Part shown: piece after piece, positions 14,567-22,575 of the stretch
Layout of the letters: each line of letters starts with the position of its first letter
Numbering within the stretch: position 1 is the stretch's first letter
Source of the DNA: an uncultured Christensenella sp.
Lineage (GTDB): Bacteria > Bacillota > Clostridia > Christensenellales > UBA3700
Direction of reading: 5' to 3'
Assembly (NCBI GenBank): GCA_910584035.1
Contig: CAJTZR010000011.1
Coordinates: 1-27,502 of the forward strand
Length of the DNA stretch: 27,502 bases
The notes under the pieces: model-generated
What the model saw: the letters and a program-made list of their open reading frames with translations, nothing else
What the model was told of the DNA's origin: nothing
Database searches by the model: none
Program-made: the position numbers and the translations under genes

Positions 14567-14962
14567 CTATAATCTTCTGCGTTTTGGTGGACGGCATCCA
14601 TTGTGTGGGATTGGTGATACGTCTTTAATCATTGTAACAGCAATGTCCACAACTTGTAAAGCACGAATAGCAGACTCACGACCTGCACCCGGACCCTTAA
14701 CATACACTTCAACACTCTTCAAACCAGTCAAATCTTTAGCAATTTTAGCTGCATCTTCTGCAACCATTTGAGCAGCAAATGGAGTACTCTTTTTAGAGCC
14801 TCTCAAGCCTAGCTTACCAGAACTTGACCAAGAAATTGTATTTCCTTTTTCATCAGTAAAGGTAACAAGAGTATTATTGAAAGATGATTGAATATAACAA
14901 CGACCTTTGTCAACGCGTTTAACATCACGTCTTTTTCTTACTACTTTCTTATTAGCAGCCAT
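14567..14962 (-). CDS. rpsK: 30S ribosomal protein uS11
   Basis: Platform protein of the small subunit, in contact with S7 and the E-site region. 131 residues. Family segments seen are IQSSFNNTLVTFTD, the Ser/Gly stretch ISWSSSGKLGLRGSKKSTPFAAQ and the C-terminal PIPHNGCRPPKRRRL. AAGGAGG lies 9 bases before the ATG. Confidence 0.98.
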   Translation of the reverse strand: MAANKKVVRKRRDVKRVDKGRCYIQSSFNNTLVTFTDEKGNTISWSSSGKLGLRGSKKSTPFAAQMVAEDAAKIAKDLTGLKSVEVYVKGPGAGRESAIRALQVVDIAVTMIKDVSPIPHNGCRPPKRRRL

Positions 14963-14976
14963 TTCTCATTACCTCC

Positions 14977-15345
14977 TTATTTCTTCTTACGGCTAACTGT
15001 TTTCTTAGGACCTTTACGAGTACGAGCATTTTGCTTAGTACTTTGTCCACGAACAGGTAGACCTTTACGGTGTCTAACACCACGATAGCAACCAATTTCC
15101 ATTAGTCGCTTAATGTTCAATTTAACTTCTCTTCTCAAATCACCTTCAACAGCAAGGTTCTTTTCGATGTAATCACGAATTGCACTTACTTCATCTTCTG
15201 TCAAGTCTTTAACTCTTTTGTCTGGATTGATACCAGAAGCAGCCAAAATCTTGTTAGATGTAACCCTACCTATACCATAGATATAAGTAAGACCAATTTC
15301 TACTCTCTTCTCACGTGGCAAATCTACGCCTGCAATACGAGCCAT
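14977..15345 (-). CDS. rpsM: 30S ribosomal protein uS13
   Basis: Head protein of the small subunit that touches the P-site tRNA and 23S helix 38. 122 residues, with MARIAGVDLPREKRVEIGLTYIYGIG at the start and RHRKGLPVRGQSTKQNARTRKGP in the basic tail. It is the first gene of the alpha operon here, preceded by its own promoter and a ~145-base leader. Its GGAGG site can be covered by two upstream complementary segments, which suggests control at this start. Confidence 0.98.
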   Translation of the reverse strand: MARIAGVDLPREKRVEIGLTYIYGIGRVTSNKILAASGINPDKRVKDLTEDEVSAIRDYIEKNLAVEGDLRREVKLNIKRLMEIGCYRGVRHRKGLPVRGQSTKQNARTRKGPKKTVSRKKK

Positions 15346-15490
15346 TAAACTACCTCCAAATTAATAAATATATTAAATAATACAATTTAACGCCGTTTTG
15401 GAGAAAAGTATGTCCGATAATTTGGAATGAGACACCTCTTCAGCCGCTCCCGTCAAGCGAAAAATTAACATTACAAAAGCACTATTGCAA
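15346..15490 (-). promoter_or_regulatory. Structured rpsM leader with two anti-ribosome-binding-site segments
   Basis: In the minus-strand RNA, TAATTTGGA at the rpsM ribosome binding site (plus 15355-15363) is complementary to TCCAAATTA (plus 15418-15426). The overlapping TTTGGAG (plus 15354-15360) is complementary to CTCCAAA (plus 15397-15403). The two pairings exclude each other. A separate CGCT/AGCG hairpin lies further upstream. Such a layout is typical of ribosomal protein autoregulation, most plausibly by S4 from this operon. The pairing is seen; the regulator is inferred. Confidence 0.5.
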
Positions 15491-15496
15491 GTATAT

Positions 15497-15525
15497 ATTA
15501 TATCATACTCGCAACCATTAATCAA
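15497..15525 (-). promoter_or_regulatory. Internal promoter of the alpha operon
   Basis: On the minus strand TTGATT (15525-15520) and TATAAT (15502-15497) are 17 bases apart, with TG two bases before the -10. The start lies near 15490. It makes rpsM-rpsK-rpsD-rpoA-rplQ at least partly independent of the spc operon. Confidence 0.8.
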
Positions 15526-15688
15526 GCAAATTTTAGCAAAATTTTACAAAAATATTACTTTTTTGTGTAAATTTTTATACCGCTTAATCACTATGCCGAT
15601 TGTTTTTTAGCATTCGCTATAAATTTACAATCTTTTTAATCGAATTTTTGCAATCTACTTAATTGCAATCAAAACATTTTTTGCAAAA
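15526..15688. other. Non-coding part of the rpmJ-rpsM gap
   Basis: Together with the leader this makes a 343-base gap without a gene. Three direct copies of TT[AG]CAATC occur at 15625-15632, 15648-15655 and 15663-15670. No convincing terminator was seen, so spc transcripts may read through. Confidence 0.5.
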
Positions 15689-15805
15689 TCAACCTTGTTT
15701 TTGCTTATGTTTTTTATATTTGCTACAGATAACCATTACTTGTCCATTTCTTTTGATTACTCTGCATTTGTCGCACATTGGTTTAACTGATGGTCTAACT
15801 TTCAT
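15689..15805 (-). CDS. rpmJ: 50S ribosomal protein bL36 (zinc form)
   Basis: A 38-residue zinc-ribbon protein of the large subunit. It starts MKVRPSVKPMCDKCRVIKRN and has the ligands Cys11, Cys14, Cys27 and His33. It follows infA after 15 bases with the site GGAGGA. Its short length makes it easy to miss. The zinc-free paralogue used under zinc starvation is not in this window. Confidence 0.96.
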   Translation of the reverse strand: MKVRPSVKPMCDKCRVIKRNGQVMVICSKYKKHKQKQG

Positions 15806-15820
15806 TGTTTTATCCTCCAA

Positions 15821-16042
15821 CTAATTCTTATTACGCCATACTATTCTACCTTTTGTTAAATCGTATGGACTCATTTCAACTTTAACTGTATCACCTTCAA
15901 GTATCTTGATATAGTTCTTTCTAAGCTTGCCAGACAAATAGGTATTAATTACAAACCCGTTAGTCAATTCCACTTTAAAATTTGTATTTGGCAAAACTTC
16001 AACCACTTTTCCCTCGGCTTCAATTACATCATCCTTAGACAT
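15821..16042 (-). CDS. infA: Translation initiation factor IF-1
   Basis: Binds the A site of the 30S subunit during initiation. 73 residues form a single OB fold; diagnostic pieces are DVIEAEGKVVEVLPNTNFKV, the I-L-E-G-D-x-V-x-V-E-M-S-P-Y-D-L-T-x-G-R-I motif and the short basic end. Placement between the KOW protein and rpmJ is the usual clostridial order. Confidence 0.98.
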   Translation of the reverse strand: MSKDDVIEAEGKVVEVLPNTNFKVELTNGFVINTYLSGKLRKNYIKILEGDTVKVEMSPYDLTKGRIVWRNKN

Positions 16043-16053
16043 AAACCCTCCGT

Positions 16054-16326
16054 TTATTGTTTTAACACTTTTTTAAGTGCAGTTTCAATGTTTTTGTTAT
16101 GGATAATCTTGTTGTTATTAAGCTTATCCGCAATTTCCTCAAGCACTAGATATGTATACTTAATATGCTTAATTTTTTTGCGTTTAGGTTTTTCCAAACT
16201 TCTGCATTTACCATCGCAAAGCTTGACATATTCCTCACTTTCAACTTCGATTACCACAAAATAATCGCCACTATCGTGTCCTGCAGTAGACAATACCACC
16301 GAACCGACCTTGATATTGTTTTGCAT
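16054..16326 (-). CDS. KOW-domain RNA-binding protein (L14e-like)
   Basis: A 90-residue protein of the small KOW family found between map and infA in many Clostridia and often annotated as L14E/L6E/L27E-like. Residues 5-35 (KVGSVVLSTAGHDSGDYFVVIEVESEEYV) are the KOW motif; a basic stretch CRSLEKPKRKKIKHIK follows, then a helical end. It is thought to bind RNA, perhaps the ribosome, but its function is not established. It lies 8 bases after map and 11 before infA, so it is expressed with them. Confidence 0.8.
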   Translation of the reverse strand: MQNNIKVGSVVLSTAGHDSGDYFVVIEVESEEYVKLCDGKCRSLEKPKRKKIKHIKYTYLVLEEIADKLNNNKIIHNKNIETALKKVLKQ

Positions 16327-16334
16327 AACAACTC

Positions 16335-17078
16335 CTACAAGGACAGAATTTCATAACCATCCTCTGTTACAAGTACAGTGTTTTCATAATGTGCGGAATA
16401 TCCGTCATCATCAGTCACCACTGTCCAGCCGTCATCTAGCCCAGAAACTTCATAAGTCCCTTCATTAATCATAGGTTCAATCGCAAGCGTCATATTACGC
16501 TTTAATCTAAGACCTTTGCCTGCTATTCCATAGTTTGGTACTTGAGGGTCTTCGTGCATTTCCTTACCAATGCCGTGTCCCACTAAGTCCCTAACAACTG
16601 AAAAGCCATTGCTTTCTGCTATTTGTTGTACAGCCGCACCAATATCTCCAAGCCTTGCACCCTCTTTGATAACTTTCATTGCCTCAAAAAAGCTTTGCTC
16701 AGTTACCTCAATAAGTTTTTTATGCTTTTCAGATATTTTACCTACAGCAAAAGTTCTTGCTGCATCGCTCTGCCAACCTTTATAAATTACACCACAATCA
16801 ATACCAATTATGTCACCCTCAATCAATTTCCTTGACGATGGTATTCCGTGTACAACTTGTTCGTTCACACTTGCACATATTGATGCAGGGAATCCGCCAT
16901 ATCCTAAAAAGGATGGTTTAGCTCCTCTGCTAATTATATAATCGTGTGCTAATTTATCCAATTCTTTTGTAGTCACACCAACCTTTACGTGTTCACCAAG
17001 CATATTTAAGGTGTCCCTTAAAATTTTGCCCGCCTCACGCATAAGTTCGATTTGGCTATCACTTTTTATTGTAATCAT
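16335..17078 (-). CDS. map: Methionine aminopeptidase, type I
   Basis: Removes the initiator Met from new proteins. 247 residues from the ATG; a TTG directly before it is rejected. AAGGTG stands just upstream. The pita-bread fold ligands are visible: Asp in GIDCGVIYKGWQSD, a second Asp in SDAARTFAVG, His in GHGIGKEMHEDP, Glu in IEPMI and Glu in HYENTVLV. The short form lacks an N-terminal extension. It overlaps the end of adk by 20 bases in another frame, implying translational coupling. Confidence 0.97.
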   Translation of the reverse strand: MITIKSDSQIELMREAGKILRDTLNMLGEHVKVGVTTKELDKLAHDYIISRGAKPSFLGYGGFPASICASVNEQVVHGIPSSRKLIEGDIIGIDCGVIYKGWQSDAARTFAVGKISEKHKKLIEVTEQSFFEAMKVIKEGARLGDIGAAVQQIAESNGFSVVRDLVGHGIGKEMHEDPQVPNYGIAGKGLRLKRNMTLAIEPMINEGTYEVSGLDDGWTVVTDDDGYSAHYENTVLVTEDGYEILSL

Positions 17079-17688
17079 CAATCACCTTAGAAATTTGTTC
17101 AAAAACTTCATTCAATGGCTTACCGCCATCAACATCGATAACTAAATTCTTTGCTGTATAATAATCGATTAGTGGTGCTGTTTGAGTATCATAAACTTGC
17201 ATACGTGCTTTTACTGTTTCCTCTTTATCGTCATCACGTTGATAAAGTTTTGCACCACACTTAGGACAAGTATCACCAATACCCATACTGATATGATAGC
17301 TTTCGCCACAAGCACACATTCTTCTGCCAGTGATACGATTAACTATCAAACTAGCATCAACTGCGATATTAATAACGGCATCAATTTTTGCAACTTTATC
17401 CAAAGCCTCTGCTTGAGCAACTGTTCTTGGAAAACCATCTAATATGTATCCGTTATTGCAATCTGCTTGTTGCAATCTATCATTTACTATGTTGATTACA
17501 ACCTCATCGGGAACTAACTGACCTGCATCAATAAATGATTTAGCTTGTACGCCTAATTTAGTACCCTCTTTAATATTTTTCCTTAAAATGTCACCTGTTG
17601 AGATATGTGGCAAATTGTACTTATCACTAATTCTTGTAGCTTGAGTACCTTTACCAGCACCAGGTGCTCCTAGTAAAATTAATTTCAT
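17059..17688 (-). CDS. adk: Adenylate kinase (zinc-lid form)
   Basis: Interconverts AMP + ATP and two ADP. 209 residues from MKLILLG; GAGGT lies 5 bases upstream, while the longer frame begins at a TTG without support. The P-loop is GAPGAGKGT (7-15), the AMP site holds TGDILR (31-36), and LDGFPRT (83-89) is conserved. The lid has Cys125, Cys127, Cys141 and Cys144: the first pair is C-x-C instead of the usual C-x2-C of Gram-positive enzymes, a one-residue shortening. Zinc binding is still likely. Confidence 0.97.
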   Translation of the reverse strand: MKLILLGAPGAGKGTQATRISDKYNLPHISTGDILRKNIKEGTKLGVQAKSFIDAGQLVPDEVVINIVNDRLQQADCNNGYILDGFPRTVAQAEALDKVAKIDAVINIAVDASLIVNRITGRRMCACGESYHISMGIGDTCPKCGAKLYQRDDDKEETVKARMQVYDTQTAPLIDYYTAKNLVIDVDGGKPLNEVFEQISKVIDDYNKK

Positions 17689-17881
17689 TTTTACCTCAAT
17701 TAAAAACAACCTTAATTTAAACCAAAATTAATGCTTTAATATATTCCCTAAACTTCACCTTTACAATACATTTATATCTAAAACCTTTTACAATTTAAAA
17801 ATCGCATTAATTTAGGTAATTATTATTTTACGCCGATACAAAATAGTTAATATTTTGTTCGGCTTAAATAATTTTTTGTTT
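17689..17881 (-). promoter_or_regulatory. Structured secY-adk gap with a possible internal promoter
   Basis: Three features lie in this 193-base gap. A 13-bp bulged hairpin (17832-17863: GCCGA/TCGGC plus ACAAAATA/TATTTTGT) follows secY but has no U run on the coding strand. A long-range inverted repeat joins CCAAAATTAATGC (17722-17734) and GCATTAATTTAGG (17804-17816) with one mismatch. On the minus strand TTGTAA (17766-17761) and TATATT (17743-17738) are 17 bases apart and could start adk-map-infA transcripts. The gap is unusual because neighbouring genes are spaced by 8-16 bases. Confidence 0.5.
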
Positions 17882-19192
17882 TTACTTTAAGAATCCTTTA
17901 TATGTTTTCATCATAATTTGAGATTCCATTTGTTTGTTTGTTTCCAACGCTACACTTACAACAATCAATAGACCTGTTGCACTAAACGCATTTGTCAAAC
18001 CTAATTCTTGTGGCATTATTGCAACAAGTATTGATGGTATTAATGCTATGATAGCAAGGAAAATCGCACCGAACAATGTTATTCTGTTATTGATTTTTGC
18101 TAAATATTCGCTTGTTGGCTTACCTGGTCGTATACCTGGAATGAAACCACCATATTGTTGAATATTTTTAGACACTTCAATTGGATTGAATTGAATTTGT
18201 GCATAGAAATATGAGAAAAACAATATTAGTAATGAAATAACAACTATATACACCCAACTACCAACGCCAAGCCACTTGCTGTACCAAATATAAAATTCAC
18301 TTTCAGGCCAAAAGCTTGCAATCATTTGTGGGAACATCAAGAAAGATGATGCAAAAATGATTGGCATAACGCCTGATGCGTTAACTTTCATAGGGATATT
18401 AGAAGTTTGTCCACCATACATTTTGTTACCTTTAACTTGTTTTGCGTAACGTACTGGAATACGTCTTTCCGCCATATCGACATAAACGATAAACAAGAAA
18501 AGCAAAATAACAAAGATAATAAAACCAATGAACCACCAAATATTACCCATTAATTCAGTGCCAGATTGTTGTGACATTGTTTGAATAGCAGATATAATAG
18601 AGCTACCAATACCAGAAAGTATACCGATAAAGATAATCAAAGATGTACCATTACCAATACCATACTCAGTAATTCTTTCCCCCAACCACATAACAAATGT
18701 AGAGCCAGCTGTTAAAATAATAACTGTCATTATTCTACTTAGCCAGATGTTAGCAACACCAGTACCAAATAAACCAGTAAAGTTCTCGCCCCAGCTCATT
18801 ACAAAACCAAAAGCTTGGATAACACCTAAACCGATTGCAACATAACGAGTTATCTGAGTTATTTTCTTTCGTCCTTCCTCACCATCTTTGCTCATTCTCT
18901 CTAGCTTTGGAATGATAATAGTCACCAATTGCATAATGATGAATGAGTTAATGAATGGCATTATACCTAGCGAGAAAATAGAGCCTTGACTACCAAAAGT
19001 ACCATTGATGGCAGCGATAATACCAAAAAAGCTACCGCTATCAAGTCCATTTTCGCCATTTATTGCAGCAATATCCAAGCCTGGGATAGGAATGTACGCA
19101 CCCAGTCTAAAAATTGCAAGCATTAGTAGTGTAAGAAAAATTCTTTTTCTAATTTCTTTGTCTCTAAAAGCATTTGCTATGGTTTTAAACAT
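17882..19192 (-). CDS. secY: Protein translocase subunit SecY
   Basis: The channel of the Sec translocon. 436 residues with ten hydrophobic helices. GAYIPIPG is seen at ~31-38, the plug/TM2 region FSLGIMPFINSFIIMQLV at ~73-90 and the cytoplasmic loop PVRYAKQVKGNKMYGGQTSNIPMKVN before TM7, which contacts the ribosome and SecA. Its ATG shares one base with the rplO stop (TAATG). Confidence 0.98.
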   Translation of the reverse strand: MFKTIANAFRDKEIRKRIFLTLLMLAIFRLGAYIPIPGLDIAAINGENGLDSGSFFGIIAAINGTFGSQGSIFSLGIMPFINSFIIMQLVTIIIPKLERMSKDGEEGRKKITQITRYVAIGLGVIQAFGFVMSWGENFTGLFGTGVANIWLSRIMTVIILTAGSTFVMWLGERITEYGIGNGTSLIIFIGILSGIGSSIISAIQTMSQQSGTELMGNIWWFIGFIIFVILLFLFIVYVDMAERRIPVRYAKQVKGNKMYGGQTSNIPMKVNASGVMPIIFASSFLMFPQMIASFWPESEFYIWYSKWLGVGSWVYIVVISLLILFFSYFYAQIQFNPIEVSKNIQQYGGFIPGIRPGKPTSEYLAKINNRITLFGAIFLAIIALIPSILVAIMPQELGLTNAFSATGLLIVVSVALETNKQMESQIMMKTYKGFLK

Positions 19193-19635
19193 TATAGCAC
19201 CTCTGCTTTGCCACCTGCTTTTTCAATTATTTCTGCAGCTGACTTAGTAAATTTCTTTGCTTGAACTGTTAATTTTTTAGTCAAAGTTCCGTCACCCAAA
19301 ACTTTAACGCCATAATTCTCAACTTTGCTTAAAACACCGCTCTCCAAAAGAAGCTCAGCATTTACAACAGTACCGTCCTCGAATCTCTCTAAGTCCTTAA
19401 CATTTACAATAGAATATTCCTTTGCGAAAATGTTAGTGAAACCTCTCTTAGGAACACGGCGGATTAAAGGCATTTGACCGCCTTCAAAACCAGGGCGAAC
19501 ACCGCCACCGCTTCTAGCCCATTGACCTTTATGACCTTTACCAGAAGTTTTGCCCTTACCAGAACCAATACCTCTGCCTAGTCTTTTACTCTCAGTTTTT
19601 GCCCCTGGAGCTGGAGCTAAATTTTGAATATTCAT
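19192..19635 (-). CDS. rplO: 50S ribosomal protein uL15
   Basis: Late-assembly protein of the large subunit. 147 residues. The Gly-rich basic N-terminus (KRLGRGIGSGKGKTSGKGHKG) and GGQMPLIRRVPKRGF are typical; the C-terminal half is the globular domain. AGGTAATAAATG links it to the preceding gene at 13 bases. Confidence 0.98.
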   Translation of the reverse strand: MNIQNLAPAPGAKTESKRLGRGIGSGKGKTSGKGHKGQWARSGGGVRPGFEGGQMPLIRRVPKRGFTNIFAKEYSIVNVKDLERFEDGTVVNAELLLESGVLSKVENYGVKVLGDGTLTKKLTVQAKKFTKSAAEIIEKAGGKAEVL

Positions 19636-19648
19636 TTATTACCTCCGA

Positions 19649-19891
19649 TTAGCCTTGTGCCTCAGCATCAGCTTTTGGAGCTTTTGCTTTTTTTGCACTC
19701 TTCTTTTCCTCAATCTCTTCAACAGAAATCAAGTGCTTAACCACTTTGATTTGACCTTGAAGGCAAGGATTATCATTGTGGATTTTACTAGAACCAATTT
19801 TAGATAGCCCTAATGCCTCAATAGTTGCTTTTTGCTTTTTAAGGCTTCCGATAGTGCTTTTAATAAGCGTAATTTTTAATTGTTTAGCCAT
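19649..19891 (-). CDS. rpmD: 50S ribosomal protein uL30 with C-terminal tail
   Basis: Residues 1-55 are a normal L30 (KITLIKSTIGSLKKQKATIEALGL, then VVKHLISVEE). A ~20-residue Lys/Ala tail (EEKKSAKKAKAPKADAEAQG) brings it to 80 residues, against about 60 in most bacteria. The tail resembles those of L29 and L24 in this cluster. Confidence 0.95.
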   Translation of the reverse strand: MAKQLKITLIKSTIGSLKKQKATIEALGLSKIGSSKIHNDNPCLQGQIKVVKHLISVEEIEEKKSAKKAKAPKADAEAQG

Positions 19892-19906
19892 TATTATGCC
19901 CTCCCG

Positions 19907-20437
19907 TTAGCGTTTGATTTCTTCAACTGTCTTACCACGCAATTTAGCGATTTGTTCAGCAGTTCTAAGACTCTTAAGTCCTTCCATAACAGCTTTAACA
20001 CAGTTGATAGGGTTGTTTGTACCAATGCTCTTTGTTCTGATATCCTTAACGCCTACTACTTCAAGTATAGAACGAACAGGACCACCGGCGATAACACCAG
20101 TACCTTCTTCTGCAGGCATCATAACAACTTTACCGCTACCATACTCACCAACAACTTCGTGAGGAATAGTAGTACCAACCAATTTAATGTTAATCATATT
20201 ACGTTTAGCATCAGCAGTAGCTTTTTTGATAGCCTCTGGAACTTCGGCAGCTTTACCCATACCAATACCAACATTACCATTGCCGTCACCAACTGCAACT
20301 AAAGCAGAAAGACGCATTGTTCTACCACCTTTAACAACTTTAGTTACTCTGTTAACAGCGATAAGTTTGTTTAGCATTCCATCATCTTCTCTTTGGAATT
20401 TGCTTCTTTTTTCTGACTTTTCATTTCTTTCAGCCAT
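19907..20437 (-). CDS. rpsE: 30S ribosomal protein uS5
   Basis: Decoding-fidelity protein that lines the mRNA entry. 176 residues: a charged N-terminus (MAERNEKSEKRSKFQRED), the double-stranded RNA-binding-like domain with VNRVTKVVKGGRTMRLSALV, the GNGNVGIGMGKAAEVPEAI segment, and the C-terminal domain with GTGVIAGGPVR. Confidence 0.98.
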   Translation of the reverse strand: MAERNEKSEKRSKFQREDDGMLNKLIAVNRVTKVVKGGRTMRLSALVAVGDGNGNVGIGMGKAAEVPEAIKKATADAKRNMINIKLVGTTIPHEVVGEYGSGKVVMMPAEEGTGVIAGGPVRSILEVVGVKDIRTKSIGTNNPINCVKAVMEGLKSLRTAEQIAKLRGKTVEEIKR

Positions 20438-20453
20438 TATCGTCTTCCTCCTA

Positions 20454-20822
20454 TTATAGTTTCAATCCGGCATCTCTAGCACCGTCAGCTACACTTTGTA
20501 TACGACCAGTATACAAATATCCACCTCTGTCAAAAACAACCTCAGTAATACCTTTATCTAAAGCTTTTTTTGCAACAGTTTCACCAACGAACTTAGCAGC
20601 CTCAACCTTAGTCATATCTTTAATTTTGCTAACTACATCTTTATCCAAAGTTGAGCAAGCTACCAAAGTATTACCAGCAGTGTCGTCAATAAGTTGAACA
20701 TAGATGTTATTAGTACTTCTATAAACGTTAAAACGAGGACGCTCAGCTGTGCCTGACACTTTACCTCTTACTCTAACGTGTCTTTGTTGTCTAATAGAAT
20801 TTTTATCAATCTTCTTAATCAT
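20454..20822 (-). CDS. rplR: 50S ribosomal protein uL18
   Basis: 5S rRNA-binding protein of the central protuberance. 122 residues; the basic N-terminus RQQRHVRVRGKVSGTAERPR and the end FDRGGYLYTGRIQSVADGARDAGLKL are diagnostic. Acts together with L5, encoded further upstream in the cluster. Confidence 0.98.
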   Translation of the reverse strand: MIKKIDKNSIRQQRHVRVRGKVSGTAERPRFNVYRSTNNIYVQLIDDTAGNTLVACSTLDKDVVSKIKDMTKVEAAKFVGETVAKKALDKGITEVVFDRGGYLYTGRIQSVADGARDAGLKL

Positions 20823-20834
20823 CTTCTACTCTCC

Positions 20835-21377
20835 TTACTTAGTGCTCTTCTTAGCTTCTTTTCTTGCAATAGTTTCGTCTTTATAACGAATACCATATAC
20901 GTGATAAGGGTCTGGCACTTTGATAACCTTAATATTTGCAGCAGTTTGACCAACTTTTTCACGGCTGATACCTTTAACAACTATCTCGTTAGCGTTTGGT
21001 ACTTCAAAAGTGATTCCATCACCCTCAACAACCTCAACTGGATGTGAATAACCGCAGTTGATAACGATTTTGTTACCTTGTTTAGCAACCTTGTAACCTA
21101 CGCCGTTAACGATAAGTGCTTTTTGGAAGCCTTTAGTTACGCCCTCAACCATATTAGCAATAAGTTTACGATATAAACCGTGCATAGCTTTATGCTCTTT
21201 TTGCTCGTCATTTCTAGTAACGTGAACTTCAGTTCCCTCAACAGCTACATTAATATTCTTGTTAACCTTTTGGCTTAATTCACCCAAAGGTCCTTTAACA
21301 GTTACTACATTGTCCGCTGAGATATTTACAGTAACGCCAGCGGGAATAACAACAGGAAGTCTACCAATTCTTGACAT
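20835..21377 (-). CDS. rplF: 50S ribosomal protein uL6
   Basis: Large-subunit protein at the base of the L7/L12 stalk near the sarcin-ricin loop. 180 residues in two similar domains; MSRIGRLPVVIPAGV opens and VPDPYHVYGIRYKDETIARKEAKKS closes it, the latter touching the factor-binding region. Confidence 0.98.
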   Translation of the reverse strand: MSRIGRLPVVIPAGVTVNISADNVVTVKGPLGELSQKVNKNINVAVEGTEVHVTRNDEQKEHKAMHGLYRKLIANMVEGVTKGFQKALIVNGVGYKVAKQGNKIVINCGYSHPVEVVEGDGITFEVPNANEIVVKGISREKVGQTAANIKVIKVPDPYHVYGIRYKDETIARKEAKKSTK

Positions 21378-21392
21378 TTATACGCCCTCCTA

Positions 21393-21791
21393 TTACCAAA
21401 TGTAAGCTAGAACTTCGCCACCGATGTGTTTCTCTCTAGCTTGTTTACAAGTCATAACGCCTTGAGATGTAGAAATTATAGCAATTCCTAAACCACCCAA
21501 AACTTTAGGCAACTTGTCTGCTTCGCAGTAAACTCTAAGACCTGGTTTACTAATTCTTTTGATATTAGTAATAACCTTTTCGCCCTTAGGACCATACTTA
21601 AGAGTTACTTTTATATCCTTTTGTACGCCATCTTCAACCAATTCATAGCCTTTGATATAGCCTTCATCTAAAAGAATCTGAGCAATACTGGTTTTGATTT
21701 TTGAAGCAGGTACTTTTACTTCATCTTTTTTCGCAATCAACCCGTTACGAATACGAGTTAGCATATCAGCGATTGGGTCTGTTATATTCAT
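21393..21791 (-). CDS. rpsH: 30S ribosomal protein uS8
   Basis: Central-domain 16S rRNA binder. 132 residues, with TDPIADMLTRIRNGL at the start and GIAIISTSQGVMTCKQAREKHIGGEVLAYIW at the end. In E. coli it represses the spc operon; no leader structure for that was looked for beyond the short 16-base gap here. Confidence 0.98.
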   Translation of the reverse strand: MNITDPIADMLTRIRNGLIAKKDEVKVPASKIKTSIAQILLDEGYIKGYELVEDGVQKDIKVTLKYGPKGEKVITNIKRISKPGLRVYCEADKLPKVLGGLGIAIISTSQGVMTCKQAREKHIGGEVLAYIW

Positions 21792-21807
21792 TTCCTATCT
21801 CCTCCTA

Positions 21808-21993
21808 TTACCAACTTGCTTTCTTTACGCCGGGAATTTCGCCCTTGTAAGCAAGTTCTCTGAAGCAAATTCTACAAATGCCGTATTTTCTTAAAACTGC
21901 GTGTGGTCTTCCACAAATCTTACAACGAGTGTATGCTCTTGTAGAATACTTAGGTGTACGCTGTTGCTTATTTATCATAGCTTTTTTTGCCAT
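21808..21993 (-). CDS. rpsN: 30S ribosomal protein uS14, zinc type (Z)
   Basis: Head protein of the small subunit. The 61-residue length and Cys24, Cys27, Cys40, Cys43 (C-x2-C twice) identify the zinc type usual in Gram-positive bacteria. The normal end GEIPGVKKASW is present. Confidence 0.97.
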   Translation of the reverse strand: MAKKAMINKQQRTPKYSTRAYTRCKICGRPHAVLRKYGICRICFRELAYKGEIPGVKKASW

Positions 21994-22006
21994 TTGTCAA
22001 TCCTCC

Positions 22007-22561
22007 TTACTTAGCGAAAGGCAAACCCATTAGAGTTAATAACTCTTTTGCCTCTGCATCTGTTTGCGCTGTTGTAACAAAGCAAACATCGAAACCTCTA
22101 ATCTTCTCAATTTTATCATAGCTGATTTCTGGGAAGATAAGTTGCTCTTTAACGCCCATATTGTAGTTACCTCTACCATCAAAAGAATTTGCTGGAATAC
22201 CTTTAAAGTCTCTAACACGAGGTAGTGCAACAGATACAAACTTATCAAAGAACTCAAACATTCTTGTAGCTCTAAGAGTAACTTTAGCACCAACAGTCAT
22301 ACCTTCACGAACTTTAAAGTTAGCAACGCTCTTTTTAGCTTTTGTAACCATAGGAGCTTGACCTGTAATTTGCTTTAATTCGTCAAGAGCGATTTGAACG
22401 CTTTTAGCATTATCTTTAATATCGCCAAGACCCATATTAATAACTATTTTTTCTAGCTTAGGAACTTGATTAACGTTCTTATAGCCGAATTTTTTGATTA
22501 AAGCAGGAACTACAACACTTTCATAGTTAGCTTTAACTCTATTTTTAACTTGATTAGCCAC
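22007..22561 (-). CDS. rplE: 50S ribosomal protein uL5
   Basis: 5S rRNA-binding protein that contacts P-site tRNA and S13. 184 residues. Family pieces are VPKLEKIVINMGLGD, TKAKKSVANFKVREGM and the C-terminal GFDVCFVTTAQTDAEAKELLTLMGLPF. Confidence 0.98.
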   Translation of the reverse strand: MANQVKNRVKANYESVVVPALIKKFGYKNVNQVPKLEKIVINMGLGDIKDNAKSVQIALDELKQITGQAPMVTKAKKSVANFKVREGMTVGAKVTLRATRMFEFFDKFVSVALPRVRDFKGIPANSFDGRGNYNMGVKEQLIFPEISYDKIEKIRGFDVCFVTTAQTDAEAKELLTLMGLPFAK

Positions 22562-22575
22562 TGTTTAATCCTCCA

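Noticed and set aside
15625..15670. TT[AG]CAATC repeats as a CRISPR-like or regulatory array
   Set aside because: Only three 8-base copies at unequal spacing (23 and 15 bp) in AT-rich DNA; too little to call an array.
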